Part shown: positions 8,205 through 16,739 of the stretch, one piece after another
How the letters are laid out: every line of letters begins with the position of its first letter
Numbering within the stretch: position 1 is the first letter of the stretch
Assembly: GCA_030145845.1 (NCBI GenBank)
Contig: JAIXHJ010000008.1
Location: forward strand, 62,001 to 126,000
Origin: Pseudomonadota bacterium
GTDB lineage: Bacteria; Pseudomonadota; Gammaproteobacteria; Pseudomonadales; Oceanobacteraceae
Reading direction: 5' to 3'
DNA: 64,000 bases
Notes under the pieces: model-generated
Told to the model about the DNA's origin: nothing
Databases searched by the model: none
Seen by the model: the letters and a program-made list of their open reading frames with translations, nothing else
Translations under genes and position numbers: made by a program

Positions 8205-8557
8205 GACAGACATCTCCTTCTGTGGGGTTCTGGTGTGGTTGGCTGTTTATGAGTGTAGGAGGCGTAGCCGGGTTGTTTTGACGCTTCGCCACGGGTGAGC
8301 CTGCTTAGGGTTTTAACTCATTGATAACAATGAAAATAATGGCAATGTAAAAGCCGGGTAAAGGCATCGTCTGCATTTCCCTCTTGTTTATCCCCGGCGC
8401 AGTAACGCTATTTTTGGAATTATGGTTGTAAGGTTATAAGCAACTGGAATAAGTCCGGTGCAAGACTCAGATGGTCGCCTTAGGCTAGAATCCGCGTCCT
8501 TCTTTCGTTAGACCTGCAGCCGGGCTGTTCTGAGCTGCAGCAGAGACAGGCATTACA
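8205..8557. other. Intergenic region between divergent genes
   Basis: About 350 bases with no convincing gene. It must hold promoters for the repeat protein (leftward) and the YeeE/YedE pair (rightward). A TAGAAT hexamer at 8486-8491 could be a -10 box for the rightward transcript, but no good -35 partner lies at the normal distance. No dyad of note was found. Confidence 0.4.
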
Positions 8558-8968
8558 ATGACCTATGAATTAATCGGCGGCAGCCTGATTGGCGCTGCAG
8601 CTGCTCTGTTATGGCTGGGAATCGGCCGCATCAGTGGTATGACAGGCGTGGTTTCCAGCCTGTTTCAGTGGCGTGACAAGAGCCGCCACTGGGCATTCTG
8701 GTTTCTGGCCGGCCTGGTGCTGGCGTTACCGGTTTTCCGTATCAGTGGCGGTGAGCTGACAATCGATATGACCAGCAATCAGTTACTGCTGGTGCTGGCG
8801 GGCCTGCTGGTGGGTTTTGGTACCTACATCGGCAACGGTTGCACCAGTGGTCACGGTGTATGCGGCATGGGCCGTTTATCCCTGCGTTCTATGGTCGCCA
8901 CTATTACCTTTATGGCATCAGGCATTGCTACTGTGGCGCTGATGAATCTGGCGGGAGGTGCACAATGA
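8558..8968 (+). CDS. YeeE/YedE family membrane protein, first half-transporter
   Basis: A 136-residue membrane protein with four hydrophobic segments, of the YeeE/YedE (TsuA-like, PmpA-like) family implicated in uptake of thiosulfate or other sulfur compounds. The signature GNGCTSGHGVCGMGRLS, with its two conserved cysteines, is present near residues 91-107. Full-length YeeE proteins fuse two such halves; here they are separate genes, the PmpA/PmpB arrangement. The stop overlaps the start of the second half by four bases (ATGA). Proximity to cysC supports a sulfur role (inference). Confidence 0.9.
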   Translation: MTYELIGGSLIGAAAALLWLGIGRISGMTGVVSSLFQWRDKSRHWAFWFLAGLVLALPVFRISGGELTIDMTSNQLLLVLAGLLVGFGTYIGNGCTSGHGVCGMGRLSLRSMVATITFMASGIATVALMNLAGGAQ

Positions 8969-9402
8969 GTGCGGCTCTGTTGCGTTTTGCCAATCCTCTG
9001 GCGTTGCTCAGCGGTATGATTTTCGGCCTGGGTCTGCTGGTTTCCGGAATGAACAACCCGGCCAAAGTGCGTGCATTTCTGGATATTTTCGGCGACTGGG
9101 GACCGGAACTGATTGCTGTGATGGGCTCTGCTGTGACCATCTTCGGCGTGGTGTTCTGGCTCAGCAAAAGGCGGGTGAAACCGGTCTGTGCGGCAGAGTT
9201 TCACCAGCCGACCCTGAAAACCATAGATGCCCGTCTGCTGACCGGGGCAGCGATGTTCGGTATTGGCTGGGGGCTGGTCGGCCTGTGTCCGGGGCCGGCA
9301 CTGGTGAATATTCTCAGCCTTGATCCGGATGTGCTGCTGTTTATTGCAGCCCTGCTGATGGGCAACCGTCTGGCGCATTATCTGGTTGGCCCGGCAAAGT
9401 AA
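8965..9402 (+). CDS. YeeE/YedE family membrane protein, second half-transporter
   Basis: A 145-residue membrane protein, the partner half of the preceding gene (DUF6691/PmpB-like). Hydrophobic segments include PLALLSGMIFGLGLLVSGM, ELIAVMGSAVTIFGVVFWL and LTGAAMFGIGWGLVGLCPG. The GLVGLCPGPALVNI block carries the conserved Cys of the family, and NPAKVRAFLDIFGDW is another family hallmark. The ATG at 8965 has a GGGAGGTG ribosome site and overlaps the upstream stop by four bases, so the upstream extension of the open frame was rejected. The two halves probably dimerise in the inner membrane to pass sulfur-containing anions. Confidence 0.9.
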   Translation: MSAALLRFANPLALLSGMIFGLGLLVSGMNNPAKVRAFLDIFGDWGPELIAVMGSAVTIFGVVFWLSKRRVKPVCAAEFHQPTLKTIDARLLTGAAMFGIGWGLVGLCPGPALVNILSLDPDVLLFIAALLMGNRLAHYLVGPAK

Positions 9403-9520
9403 AGATCGCTGGACGATTGTTCACTTTTTACCGCGCTGCGGAATGGTGCCGGAGGGGAGCGTTCCCACGGGGCATGGCTTTTAGTAAAGTCGGGCGTTCT
9501 TTTGCAACAGGAGCCACTGT

Positions 9521-10144
9521 ATGGCGTCATCCGATGTTGTCTGGCATGCCGCTGAAGTCAGTAAACAAAGCCGCGCGGCACTGAAACAGCAACGCCCCTG
9601 TATTATCTGGTTTACCGGTCTGAGTGGTTCTGGTAAATCCACCATTGCCAATGCTCTGGAAGAGCATCTTGCTGCTGCAGGTCAGCATACTTATCTTCTG
9701 GATGGCGATAATGTCCGTCATGGCCTGAATCAGGATCTTGGCTTCACTGATGAGGACCGGGTGGAAAATATCCGCCGGGTGGGGGAGGTTGCCGCTCTGT
9801 TTGTGGATGCCGGCCTGATCGTGATCGCAGCCTTTATTTCTCCCTTCCGCAGTGAGCGCGAGCTGGTACGGAATCTGGTTGATAGCGATGAGTTTATTGA
9901 GGTGTATATGTCCACACCGCTGGCAACCTGTGAAGAGCGTGATCCGAAAGGTCTGTATGGCAGGGCCAGGGCCGGTCTGATCCGCAACTTCACCGGCATC
10001 GACTCTGCCTATCAGCCGCCAGAGACTGCGGATCTGGTGCTTGATACTTCCTCTGACGATGTGCAGAGTTGTGTCAGCCGGCTGCTGACTGTCCTGACAG
10101 AGCGGGGCATTCTTCCACCGGCTGCCGGTATTTCTCAGTCCTGA
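9521..10144 (+). CDS. cysC: Adenylyl-sulfate kinase
   Basis: APS kinase of 207 residues, phosphorylating adenylylsulfate to PAPS in sulfate activation. Walker A is GLSGSGKST (residues 33-41), followed by LLDGDNVRHGLNQDLGFTDEDR, which is the APS-binding signature, then RRVGEVAALFVDAGLIVI and AFISPFRSERE. The length is normal. It stands alone, without cysDN, so the sulfurylase must be encoded elsewhere. It follows the YeeE/YedE pair and precedes a DHH phosphoesterase by 17 bases. PAPS can feed sulfite production or sulfation; no sulfotransferase gene is visible in the adjacent polysaccharide locus. Confidence 0.95.
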   Translation: MASSDVVWHAAEVSKQSRAALKQQRPCIIWFTGLSGSGKSTIANALEEHLAAAGQHTYLLDGDNVRHGLNQDLGFTDEDRVENIRRVGEVAALFVDAGLIVIAAFISPFRSERELVRNLVDSDEFIEVYMSTPLATCEERDPKGLYGRARAGLIRNFTGIDSAYQPPETADLVLDTSSDDVQSCVSRLLTVLTERGILPPAAGISQS

Positions 10145-10161
10145 AATGATGACAGACGTTT

Positions 10162-11148
10162 ATGTCCGATATTGATGTATTTAACGGCGATGCCGACGGT
10201 ATCTGTGCTCTGATTCAACTCAGGCAGCAGGAGCCGAGAGATGCACAACTGATTACCGGTATCAAACGCGATATCCGTTTGCTGGAGCAGGTAAAAGCCG
10301 GCTCTGGTGACAGGGTAACGGTGCTCGATATCTCGATGAAACAGAATACGCAGTCACTGCAGCGTCTGTTGCAGGATGGCGCTTCAGTATTTTATGCCGA
10401 TCATCATCAGGCCGGTGATATTCCGCACAGCCCGTTACTGGAAGCTCATATTTATACCCAATCCAATACCTGTACCGGACTGATTGCTGATTACCTGCTG
10501 CAGGGGCGCTACCGTGAATGGGCAATCGTCGCTGCCTATGGCGATAATATTGTGCAGGTTGCGGATGACTATGCTGCCCGGCTGTCACTCAGTGAGCGGC
10601 AGCGTGGCCAGCTGCGCAATCTCGGCATTGCCATGAATTACAACGGCTATGGTTTTTCGGCGGCTGACCTTTTTTATCATCCTGCACGCCTGTATCGCCT
10701 GGCACGGCCTTATACCAGCCCATTTGATTTTATTGCTGATCAGGCGCTGGTGTATCAGACCCTGACTCAGGGATACCAGGATGACCTGGATTGTGGTCTG
10801 AAAATGAGCCCGGAACTGGCGGATGAGCAGGTTGCTCTGTTTGTCTTGCCCGACTGTCAGTGGGCGCGGCGTATCAGCGGCGTACTGGGTAATGAACTGG
10901 CGAACCGTTATCCGCAGCGTGCTCATGCAGTGCTGACGCCGATGCCGGCCGTGGCAGAGGGCGGCAGTTATTTTCAGGTCAGCCTGCGGGCACCGAAAGA
11001 GAATCTGACAGGGGCAGATATGATTGCCTCTGAATTTGGTGGTGGGGGACGGCAGGGAGCGGCCGGTATCAATAATCTGCCGGCGGCTGATATTCAGACT
11101 CTGTTCCGCCGCCTGCAGGCTGAGTATTCCGCTAAATCTGGCGGATAA
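10162..11148 (+). CDS. DHH/DHHA1 family phosphoesterase
   Basis: A 328-residue DHH-superfamily phosphoesterase. The N-terminal metal site begins with FNGDADGICAL (residues 7-17), the namesake DHH triad is at Asp80-His81-His82 (YADHHQAG), and the C-terminal DHHA1 substrate-binding loop is GGGGRQGAAGI near residues 293-303. NrnA-type members hydrolyse nano-RNAs and 3'-phosphoadenosine-5'-phosphate (pAp). Being 17 bases behind cysC, which feeds PAPS and ultimately pAp formation, it is an attractive pAp phosphatase candidate, but that is inference. Its end overlaps the convergent metallophosphatase by 17 bases. Confidence 0.85.
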   Translation: MSDIDVFNGDADGICALIQLRQQEPRDAQLITGIKRDIRLLEQVKAGSGDRVTVLDISMKQNTQSLQRLLQDGASVFYADHHQAGDIPHSPLLEAHIYTQSNTCTGLIADYLLQGRYREWAIVAAYGDNIVQVADDYAARLSLSERQRGQLRNLGIAMNYNGYGFSAADLFYHPARLYRLARPYTSPFDFIADQALVYQTLTQGYQDDLDCGLKMSPELADEQVALFVLPDCQWARRISGVLGNELANRYPQRAHAVLTPMPAVAEGGSYFQVSLRAPKENLTGADMIASEFGGGGRQGAAGINNLPAADIQTLFRRLQAEYSAKSGG

Positions 11149-11791
11149 TAAAATCGCGGCCCAGATAGGCGCCGGGTTCAATATAAATCCGGTTGCCCAG
11201 CTGCAGTTCCTCTGTGCATACACTGTGACCGTGAATCAGGTAATCAATCCCGGCGACGGTATGCGTGGAGCGGTTGTCAAAACTGCGCCGTGACCAGATG
11301 CATTTCTGCAGCATGTCCGGCTGCAGATATTCAAATTCCTGCCAGCTGGCCTGAGGATAATCTGCGTGCACGATGCCATAGCGCCGGCCATCCCGTGCAG
11401 TGACTTCTATGGCCAATGGCAATGCTTCGAGGCGGCTGAACCAGTGTTGCCATTGGTCTGGTGACGTGGACGTAATCCAGTCTCCACCCTGTGACAGCCA
11501 CAGCATGCGGTCACGGCTGTTACTGTATTTCAGACCGCTGAGCATCAGATATTCGTGGTTCCCCAGCACAGAATAAAACCAGGGCTCATCCAGCAATGCG
11601 ATGGCCGCCGGGGATTCCGGTCCGCGGTCAATCAGGTCGCCGGTACAGATAAGACGGTCCTGCTGCGGATCGAAACCTAGGCTCTGCAGTTGTTGCTGCA
11701 GTCTGCTGACATAGCCGTGAATATCGCCGACGACAAAGTCCCGCCCCTTATTATTGGTGGGCAGGCGCATGATGACAGGGTGCAGGTTCAT
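11132..11791 (-). CDS. Calcineurin-like metallophosphoesterase (PrpA/ApaH-like)
   Basis: A 219-residue phosphoesterase with the canonical metal motifs GDIHG (Asp23, His25), GDLIDRG (Asp52, Arg56) and GNHE (Asn78, His79), plus a C-terminal IHGHS motif. Size and motif spacing match the PrpA/PrpB serine/threonine phosphatases and the ApaH diadenosine tetraphosphatase branch; I cannot choose between them. It is translated from the same strand as the O-antigen-ligase-like gene, whose stop overlaps its start by four bases, so the two form an operon transcribed leftward. The role relative to polysaccharide synthesis is unknown. Confidence 0.87.
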   Translation of the reverse strand: MNLHPVIMRLPTNNKGRDFVVGDIHGYVSRLQQQLQSLGFDPQQDRLICTGDLIDRGPESPAAIALLDEPWFYSVLGNHEYLMLSGLKYSNSRDRMLWLSQGGDWITSTSPDQWQHWFSRLEALPLAIEVTARDGRRYGIVHADYPQASWQEFEYLQPDMLQKCIWSRRSFDNRSTHTVAGIDYLIHGHSVCTEELQLGNRIYIEPGAYLGRDFIIRQI

Positions 11792-13155
11792 GCGCTGGTT
11801 TCCGTTTCAATCAACGGCTGTTCCGGCTGCTGAAGTAAAGGTAAAGGCCGTGCATCATGGGGTGCCCAGCGGGCAATCACTGCCATGGCCAGCAACAGCA
11901 TAAACATATAGGCGTTGGCCGGAATCTGCAGGTTGAAATCCACCGCTGAATGGATGCCGATGGCGGACATTCCCATCAGGGACGCAAAGCCCATTCCTCT
12001 GAACAGTTCACTGCGACGTTTACGCATGGCAGCGATTGCCCACCACAGGCACCAGATCAGTATTATCGCGAACAGAGCATATGCCGCGGCGCCGAACTCA
12101 GCGAGAAACTGAGCGTAGTCGTTATGAGCATTGTTATAGAGCTTGTCGGTTGTGACATCGGCGCTTCTGAACGCCGGGTAAGTGGTAACAAAGGTGCCGG
12201 CCCCCGTACCTGCCCAGGGGTGGGCCTGCCACAGGGCGATGGTATCGCGGGTGACTTCATCACGGCTTTCGCTTTGTGCGCTGGTCTGCTGCAGGCGATC
12301 GGCCACTTTCTCAACCCCAAAAAAAGTACCGACGATGGCAATATCAATCACCAGCAGGCTGGTCAGAAGAATGGTGGTTGAACGCGATTTATGCCGCATC
12401 AGCAGCAGTGCCAGAGCGCCGGCAATCAGCAGGCTGGCAAAGAAAGCACTGTTGCCCATACGTGAGCGGGACAGGACCAGAGCAATGACCATAACGGCCA
12501 GTAACAGACGCAGAATTACTTTGTCACTCAGCAGCATGGTGATCAGCTGACGCAGACGCTGGCGCAGCGAGCCCTGATAGCGGGTGCTTTGTGACAGCAG
12601 CAGACCAATTCCCAGTGCCAGTGCCATTTCCAGATACCCGGCGAGATGATTACGGTTAATAAAGGTACCGGTGGCTTTACCACGATAGGCGGACTTCTCA
12701 ATAAAGAAGCCGAACTCCCAACCGGTTAACACCATGAGCGCGCCAAACAGCGCCTGGAAGGCCGCGGCGAGGACAACGATCCAGACTGCGCGCTTTACCC
12801 GTTCGCGGGTGTTCAGCAGCTGCAGGCTCAGGGCGAAAAAAGCACACAGACCAATGCCTTTCAGCAGGCTGAGGTGGGTGTCATAAGGCGACAGACTGGT
12901 AGTGAAGCTCTGTACCAGTACCCACAGCTGCAACAACAGCAATAGCATAAGCAGGGGTAAACCCCGGTGGAATGCTTCACTGACAGGGAGAGATGGCAGG
13001 GCAGCCTGTTGCTGCACTTTGAGGAGATAGCCGAGTTCAATAAACAGAAGAATCAGTGCGGCAGCGGAAAAAAATGGCCAGGCCCAGTCCGCATTGCCGC
13101 CAAAGGGAAGAGGCAGAGTAAACAGAAATACCTGATAAGCCGTCCATTGGCGCAT
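11788..13155 (-). CDS. O-antigen ligase/Wzy-like polymerase family membrane protein
   Basis: A 455-residue polytopic inner membrane protein of the O-antigen ligase (Wzy_C) superfamily. About ten to twelve hydrophobic helices are visible, with a large periplasmic loop after residue 280. Family marks are GTFINRNHLAGYLEMAL in the middle and NNAHNDYAQFLAEFG in the periplasmic loop. It would polymerise or ligate lipid-linked glycans. The start MRQWTAYQ is chosen because AAGGAG lies seven bases upstream; an earlier in-frame ATG is too close to that site. It is leftward, pointing away from the main polysaccharide locus, and overlaps the metallophosphatase gene. The AlgX/pilin-ligase branch of this superfamily remains possible. 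Confidence 0.85.
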   Translation of the reverse strand: MRQWTAYQVFLFTLPLPFGGNADWAWPFFSAAALILLFIELGYLLKVQQQAALPSLPVSEAFHRGLPLLMLLLLLQLWVLVQSFTTSLSPYDTHLSLLKGIGLCAFFALSLQLLNTRERVKRAVWIVVLAAAFQALFGALMVLTGWEFGFFIEKSAYRGKATGTFINRNHLAGYLEMALALGIGLLLSQSTRYQGSLRQRLRQLITMLLSDKVILRLLLAVMVIALVLSRSRMGNSAFFASLLIAGALALLLMRHKSRSTTILLTSLLVIDIAIVGTFFGVEKVADRLQQTSAQSESRDEVTRDTIALWQAHPWAGTGAGTFVTTYPAFRSADVTTDKLYNNAHNDYAQFLAEFGAAAYALFAIILIWCLWWAIAAMRKRRSELFRGMGFASLMGMSAIGIHSAVDFNLQIPANAYMFMLLLAMAVIARWAPHDARPLPLLQQPEQPLIETETSA

Positions 13156-13310
13156 AGCCATTCTCCTTAATAATGTGAGTTTTATTATCCGGATTGACTG
13201 CCCGCCTGCCAATGGCTGGGAACGTGGGGTCATATGGATGATGAACGAATGCGACAATGAAGGTGGCAGAGGTGTTTCTTTGCCGGATCGAATAAAGTCA
13301 GACAGTGGAC

Positions 13311-13338
13311 AAAAAAAAGCCCGGCAGTACCGGGCTTT
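13311..13338 (-). terminator. Rho-independent terminator
   Basis: Stem AAAGCCCGG/CCGGGCTTT with a five-base loop CAGTA; on the minus strand it ends in eight T residues. It lies 15 bases beyond the stop of the secreted protein gene at 13353. Confidence 0.88.
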
Positions 13339-13352
13339 AAGAAGTGAGCTGA

Positions 13353-13847
13353 TCAGCCTGCAGCAGGGCTGACTTCATCAGGATCGCTGACACCACCACC
13401 GGTAGGGGTCGGGGCTGTTGGGGTAGGTAATGCGACAGCAGGAAGCGGGCCTGCCGCGGGTGCCTGATTGGTATCAGGGTCTGTCGTGTAGGCGAGAATT
13501 GCATCCTGTACGGTTTCAGGATTCAGCCCCAGGGCTTGAGCAGCACCCTGAATAGCGGCACCAGCATCGGCAACGGATACTCCGGCAGCCTCAAGGGATG
13601 ACATGATGGTAGCAACATCAACACCACGATTGAGTGCAATCAGAGCGATGGTTTCTTTAGTAATACCGGCTTCATACAAGGCTTCAATGATATCTGCATC
13701 GCAGTTGCCACCACAGGCTTCCGATGCTTCTGCGTAGACAGCTTCCACAGTTTTTCCGGCTTTCAGCTCGGCTTCAAAATCTGCTGCCATGTCAGCCACT
13801 GCCGGCAACGCGAATACTGTTAATATCCATATCAGTAAGTTACGCAT
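13353..13847 (-). CDS. Secreted hypothetical protein
   Basis: An unrecognised protein of 164 residues with a clear Sec signal peptide (MRNLLIWILTVFALPAVA, cleavage likely after AVA). The mature part is helical and Ala/Glu-rich with a CGGNC pair (likely a disulfide) near residue 47, then segments such as ALYEAGITKETIALIALNRG that look like two or three short helical repeats. The tail is Pro/Thr/Gly-rich and low complexity (PTPTAPTPTGGG). ATG 13847 is preferred because AGGA is at correct distance. It is single, with its own terminator, at the edge of the polysaccharide locus. Function unknown; a periplasmic or surface role is likely. Confidence 0.75.
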   Translation of the reverse strand: MRNLLIWILTVFALPAVADMAADFEAELKAGKTVEAVYAEASEACGGNCDADIIEALYEAGITKETIALIALNRGVDVATIMSSLEAAGVSVADAGAAIQGAAQALGLNPETVQDAILAYTTDPDTNQAPAAGPLPAVALPTPTAPTPTGGGVSDPDEVSPAAG

Positions 13848-13853
13848 GATCAT

Positions 13854-14294
13854 ATCCTGTTTAAAAATTGAACTGAAGGCATTCTAGGGCCTGGGTGGGA
13901 TGATGCCAACTGCCTGTTACAAAAATATTGTCGGCGGGGAGAAATGGCGGTTTTGGCTGGTGTCATTCTAGGTAAATAGTATTGGTAAAAAGAAGCTGAT
14001 AGATAGAAAGTTTCGGGAGGAACTCATAAGGTACTGACAGGCACAAAAAACAGGCCGGATTTACTTTCGCAGGTGATGCAGATGTTAACAGTATAAAACT
14101 GAAGACTTTATCAGTAATGGATATGCCTGCCAAAGAAGTCCATTTCGGGGACATGTGCGTTCACTTGGATGTTGAACTTTAGTAGAGTACGCCCATTAGC
14201 GGAAGGAACCGGAGCTGAACCAGTCATATTTCAGAAAAAAAACTCTGACAGACTATGTAACGCTGTGATGTATCAATGCTAAAAGGAGTTAGAA
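13854..14294. other. Leader region of the polysaccharide locus with possible gene remnant
   Basis: About 440 bases without a convincing intact gene. On the plus strand 14030-14173 is open and reads like protein (for example AGFTFAGDADVNSIKLKTL) but has no start codon, so it may be a gene remnant. A 63-residue minus-strand frame over the same DNA has no ribosome site. The promoter of the polysaccharide operon should lie in the last 150 bases, yet no clear -35/-10 pair or ops/JUMPstart element was seen. An AAAGGAG ribosome site at 14283-14289 precedes the TTG start at 14295. Confidence 0.4.
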
Positions 14295-14732
14295 TTGAAA
14301 GACTGTTCAAGAGCATCTGGATTCCCACCGGTTATTCATGTTGTACGTCAGTATGCTCCCGCAGTCGGCGGTCTTGAGAACTTCGACAAGGCCCTGGCAG
14401 AGCAGCAGGTGCGGATGGGGCTGGATGTAACCGTCATCACCTTAAATCGTGGTTTCAGCGATAACACCATTTATCCGGATACGGAGACCATCAATGGTGT
14501 GCGTGTTGTTCGAATCCCCTTTTTCGGTTCAAAACGCTATCCGGTGTTATCTTCGTCGTTGATTAATTCCGTGGCTGTTATGGCTCACTACTGTCGAGCT
14601 AGTCAATTGCTGCTATTACTTATTTCCATTATTAAAAGATATTTGAATGGGATGGTTTGTGTTGTAAATGTTATTTTAAATATCACTATTCGTGGTTGTG
14701 GCTCTAAATGCAAGGGTGGAGTTCATGGGTAG
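14295..14732 (+). pseudogene. Truncated GT4 glycosyltransferase, 5' fragment
   Basis: The first ~100 codons encode the N-terminal half-domain of a family 4 glycosyltransferase: PPVIHVVRQYAPAVGGLENF is the typical GGxE nucleotide-sugar side loop, followed by LAEQQVRMGLDVTVITLNR and INGVRVVRIPFFGSKRYP. After about base 14595 the sequence abruptly becomes AT-rich and the reading frame (for example LLLLLISIIKRYLNG) no longer resembles any glycosyltransferase. It ends after 145 residues, whereas the family needs 350-400. A TTG start follows AGGAG. I read it as a remnant cut by recombination when a new AT-rich cassette was inserted. Its 3' end overlaps the next gene by eight bases. Confidence 0.8.
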
Positions 14733-15774
14733 GCTGATTACGGTAAATGTTAATAAATCGACGACCTTAGGTGGTGTCGAAACGCTGATTCGTCATCTTC
14801 AATCATTACATGATGGCGAATGTATAGAGTTGTACGAGAAACAGGAAACGAAAGAATATTTCCCTTCAGATATAAGATCTAAAGCTATTCCTTATGGTGA
14901 AAAAGGTCGTTTTTCAAAAGTAAAAACGAAACTCCGGCAAGCGTTGCTCTTGGGTAAGCTTGGATTGAAAAGTGATGATGTTGTTGTCTTCTTCCATCCT
15001 AACGACATTTTATATGCTCCCTTTGCAGCGCTTGGAAAGTGCAAAGTGGTTGTGGTTCAGACAAATGATCTGGATGTGTATTTCAGGCCGCTTTCAAAAG
15101 TAATATGGAAGTTTCTTTCCGCAAGGGTGGACTACTTCACTGTATATACGGATTTGGACCGAAATTATGCTAAAAAATACAGATTTTTAGATGAAGTTGA
15201 AATAAAGGTAATCCCGCGTGCGTGTAGGTTGAGAACGGCTTCTGAAATGCCTTTTCAGTCTAAAAAGATAGTAACGATCGCACGAATAGATGAAGCTCAG
15301 AAAAACTTCAGTGGCATGTTGGATGTAATGGACCAGCTTCCGGGTGAGTATACTCTTGATATTTACGGTGGGGGGGAAGATGCGGAAGTTGCATCTTTAG
15401 TTGAAAAGATAAGGAAATATAAAAATGTAAATTATATGGGAGTTACGACGAATCTTGAGGCGTTATTTTCAGGTTATTCTGCATTCATTATGACGTCAAG
15501 ATATGAAGGATTTGGACAAACGCTTATAGAAGCGAGAAGTCAGGGGTTGCCATGTGTAGTGTATGATACATTTTTATCAGCACCTTGGGTTGTAAAAGAT
15601 AATATTACGGGATATTTAATCCCGTTTGGGGATATTGAAAGTTTCGCCAGCAGACTGAGGGAGCTATTGGAAACTTCGGAGTTGTTTAGGACTATATCAG
15701 AAAATTGCTTGAGATTTGCTATGGAAACTGAGTCTGAGTTGGTGGATTTGGAATGGAAAAAAATTATTCAATAA
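14725..15774 (+). CDS. GT4 family glycosyltransferase
   Basis: A 349-residue GT-B glycosyltransferase, likely transferring a sugar to the lipid-linked repeat unit at the cytoplasmic face. The N-terminal STTLGGVETLIRHL is the GGVE loop. The C-terminal nucleotide-sugar domain begins at IVTIARIDEAQKNFSGML, then LDIYGGGEDAEV and the E-x7-E style signature SRYEGFGQTLIEARSQGLP. The ATG at 14725 with GGTGGAG upstream was chosen over an earlier in-frame ATG. Codon use is AT-rich compared with flanking genes, consistent with imported DNA. Its 3' end overlaps the next glycosyltransferase by 22 bases. Donor sugar unknown. Confidence 0.9.
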   Translation: MGRLITVNVNKSTTLGGVETLIRHLQSLHDGECIELYEKQETKEYFPSDIRSKAIPYGEKGRFSKVKTKLRQALLLGKLGLKSDDVVVFFHPNDILYAPFAALGKCKVVVVQTNDLDVYFRPLSKVIWKFLSARVDYFTVYTDLDRNYAKKYRFLDEVEIKVIPRACRLRTASEMPFQSKKIVTIARIDEAQKNFSGMLDVMDQLPGEYTLDIYGGGEDAEVASLVEKIRKYKNVNYMGVTTNLEALFSGYSAFIMTSRYEGFGQTLIEARSQGLPCVVYDTFLSAPWVVKDNITGYLIPFGDIESFASRLRELLETSELFRTISENCLRFAMETESELVDLEWKKIIQ

Positions 15775-16739
15775 AGTTTTCTGTAGTAGTACCGGTTTAT
15801 AATAGTTTTGACTTTCTGTTGCCTATTATTGATTGGTTTTCTAAGCAATATGCTTTAAGGAAAGATATTGAGCTGATAGTGGTGGATGATGGGTCTACGG
15901 AGTGTTGTAGTTATAATCACGAATTTCCGGGAATCAGGTGGTTTAAAAAAAATAATGGTGGTGTGTCGGCTGCAAGAAATTATGGGCTTAGGCTTGCTCG
16001 GGGTGAGTATGTGTCATTTCTTGACTCTGATGACTTGTATTCGGAAGATTTCTTTTCAGTAAATGATTCGATTTTAACTTTGTATGGCATGCCTGATCTG
16101 ATTTTAAATTCCTACTCAATAGATTATGGGGATGATGTTACAGATATCCGATATAAGCAGGGTATTGTAGATTCGGAAAGCGTCTTAAAACAGTATTTTT
16201 TGAAGATCATAAGGTCTCATATTTGTTCTTTGGTTTTGAGACGTGAATCTATGATTGATAGGGGACTGCTGTTTGATGAGTCGATCGGCTATGCAGAGGA
16301 TGTTCTGTTTACTGTAAAAGCCATAAATTCATTTGAGAAGATAGCTCTGAGTGAATCTATTGTCTATAAGTATATTATAAGGCCAGGGTCGGCAGTTAAT
16401 AGAAAAGTTAATGCAGCCTGGCTGAGAAGTTTTATTGCTTATGATGAGATATTGTCTCTGAAGATACCCGATAATCTCTCTTTGCCGCGGAAATTTTTCA
16501 TCTCGACCTGTTACGTAGATTTTTATCACAGATGTATTCGCATGGGTGTGGATAAAGGTGTGGATACAGAAGTGGTCAAGGCAGGGAAAAGATATATTTT
16601 TCCATATCCACGTATTGGATATTATTATTTTTTAAATATTATTGGCTGCATGTTTGTAAGCGTGGATCGGGTGTTTGGTGGTCTGCTGATGCGCTTTTTT
16701 ATGAGGTTGCGAGAAGGGGGAGTCAGTGGACGGAGTTGA
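15753..16739 (+). CDS. GT2 family glycosyltransferase
   Basis: A 328-residue GT-A glycosyltransferase. The N-terminus shows FSVVVPVYNSFDFLLPII, then LIVVDDGST, the acceptor-side NNGGVSAARNYGLRLARGEY and the metal-binding DxD region SFLDSDDLY (around residues 90-98). The domain resembles the WcaA/EpsJ class. A hydrophobic C-terminal patch (YYYFLNIIGCMFVSVDRVF) may associate with the membrane. The gene overlaps both neighbours (22 bases upstream, 14 downstream), as expected of a tightly packed operon. AT-rich composition matches the imported block. It probably adds one sugar of the exopolysaccharide repeat unit. Confidence 0.92.
   Translation: MEKNYSIKFSVVVPVYNSFDFLLPIIDWFSKQYALRKDIELIVVDDGSTECCSYNHEFPGIRWFKKNNGGVSAARNYGLRLARGEYVSFLDSDDLYSEDFFSVNDSILTLYGMPDLILNSYSIDYGDDVTDIRYKQGIVDSESVLKQYFLKIIRSHICSLVLRRESMIDRGLLFDESIGYAEDVLFTVKAINSFEKIALSESIVYKYIIRPGSAVNRKVNAAWLRSFIAYDEILSLKIPDNLSLPRKFFISTCYVDFYHRCIRMGVDKGVDTEVVKAGKRYIFPYPRIGYYYFLNIIGCMFVSVDRVFGGLLMRFFMRLREGGVSGRS

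Noticed and set aside
8322-8345. AT-rich GATAACAATGAAAATAATG stretch resembling a Fur box
   Set aside because: Only a partial match with poor dyad symmetry; the adjacent genes are sulfur-related, not iron-related.
13963-14154. 63-residue minus-strand frame
   Set aside because: No ribosome site or recognisable composition; it lies opposite the possible plus-strand remnant and is probably accidental.
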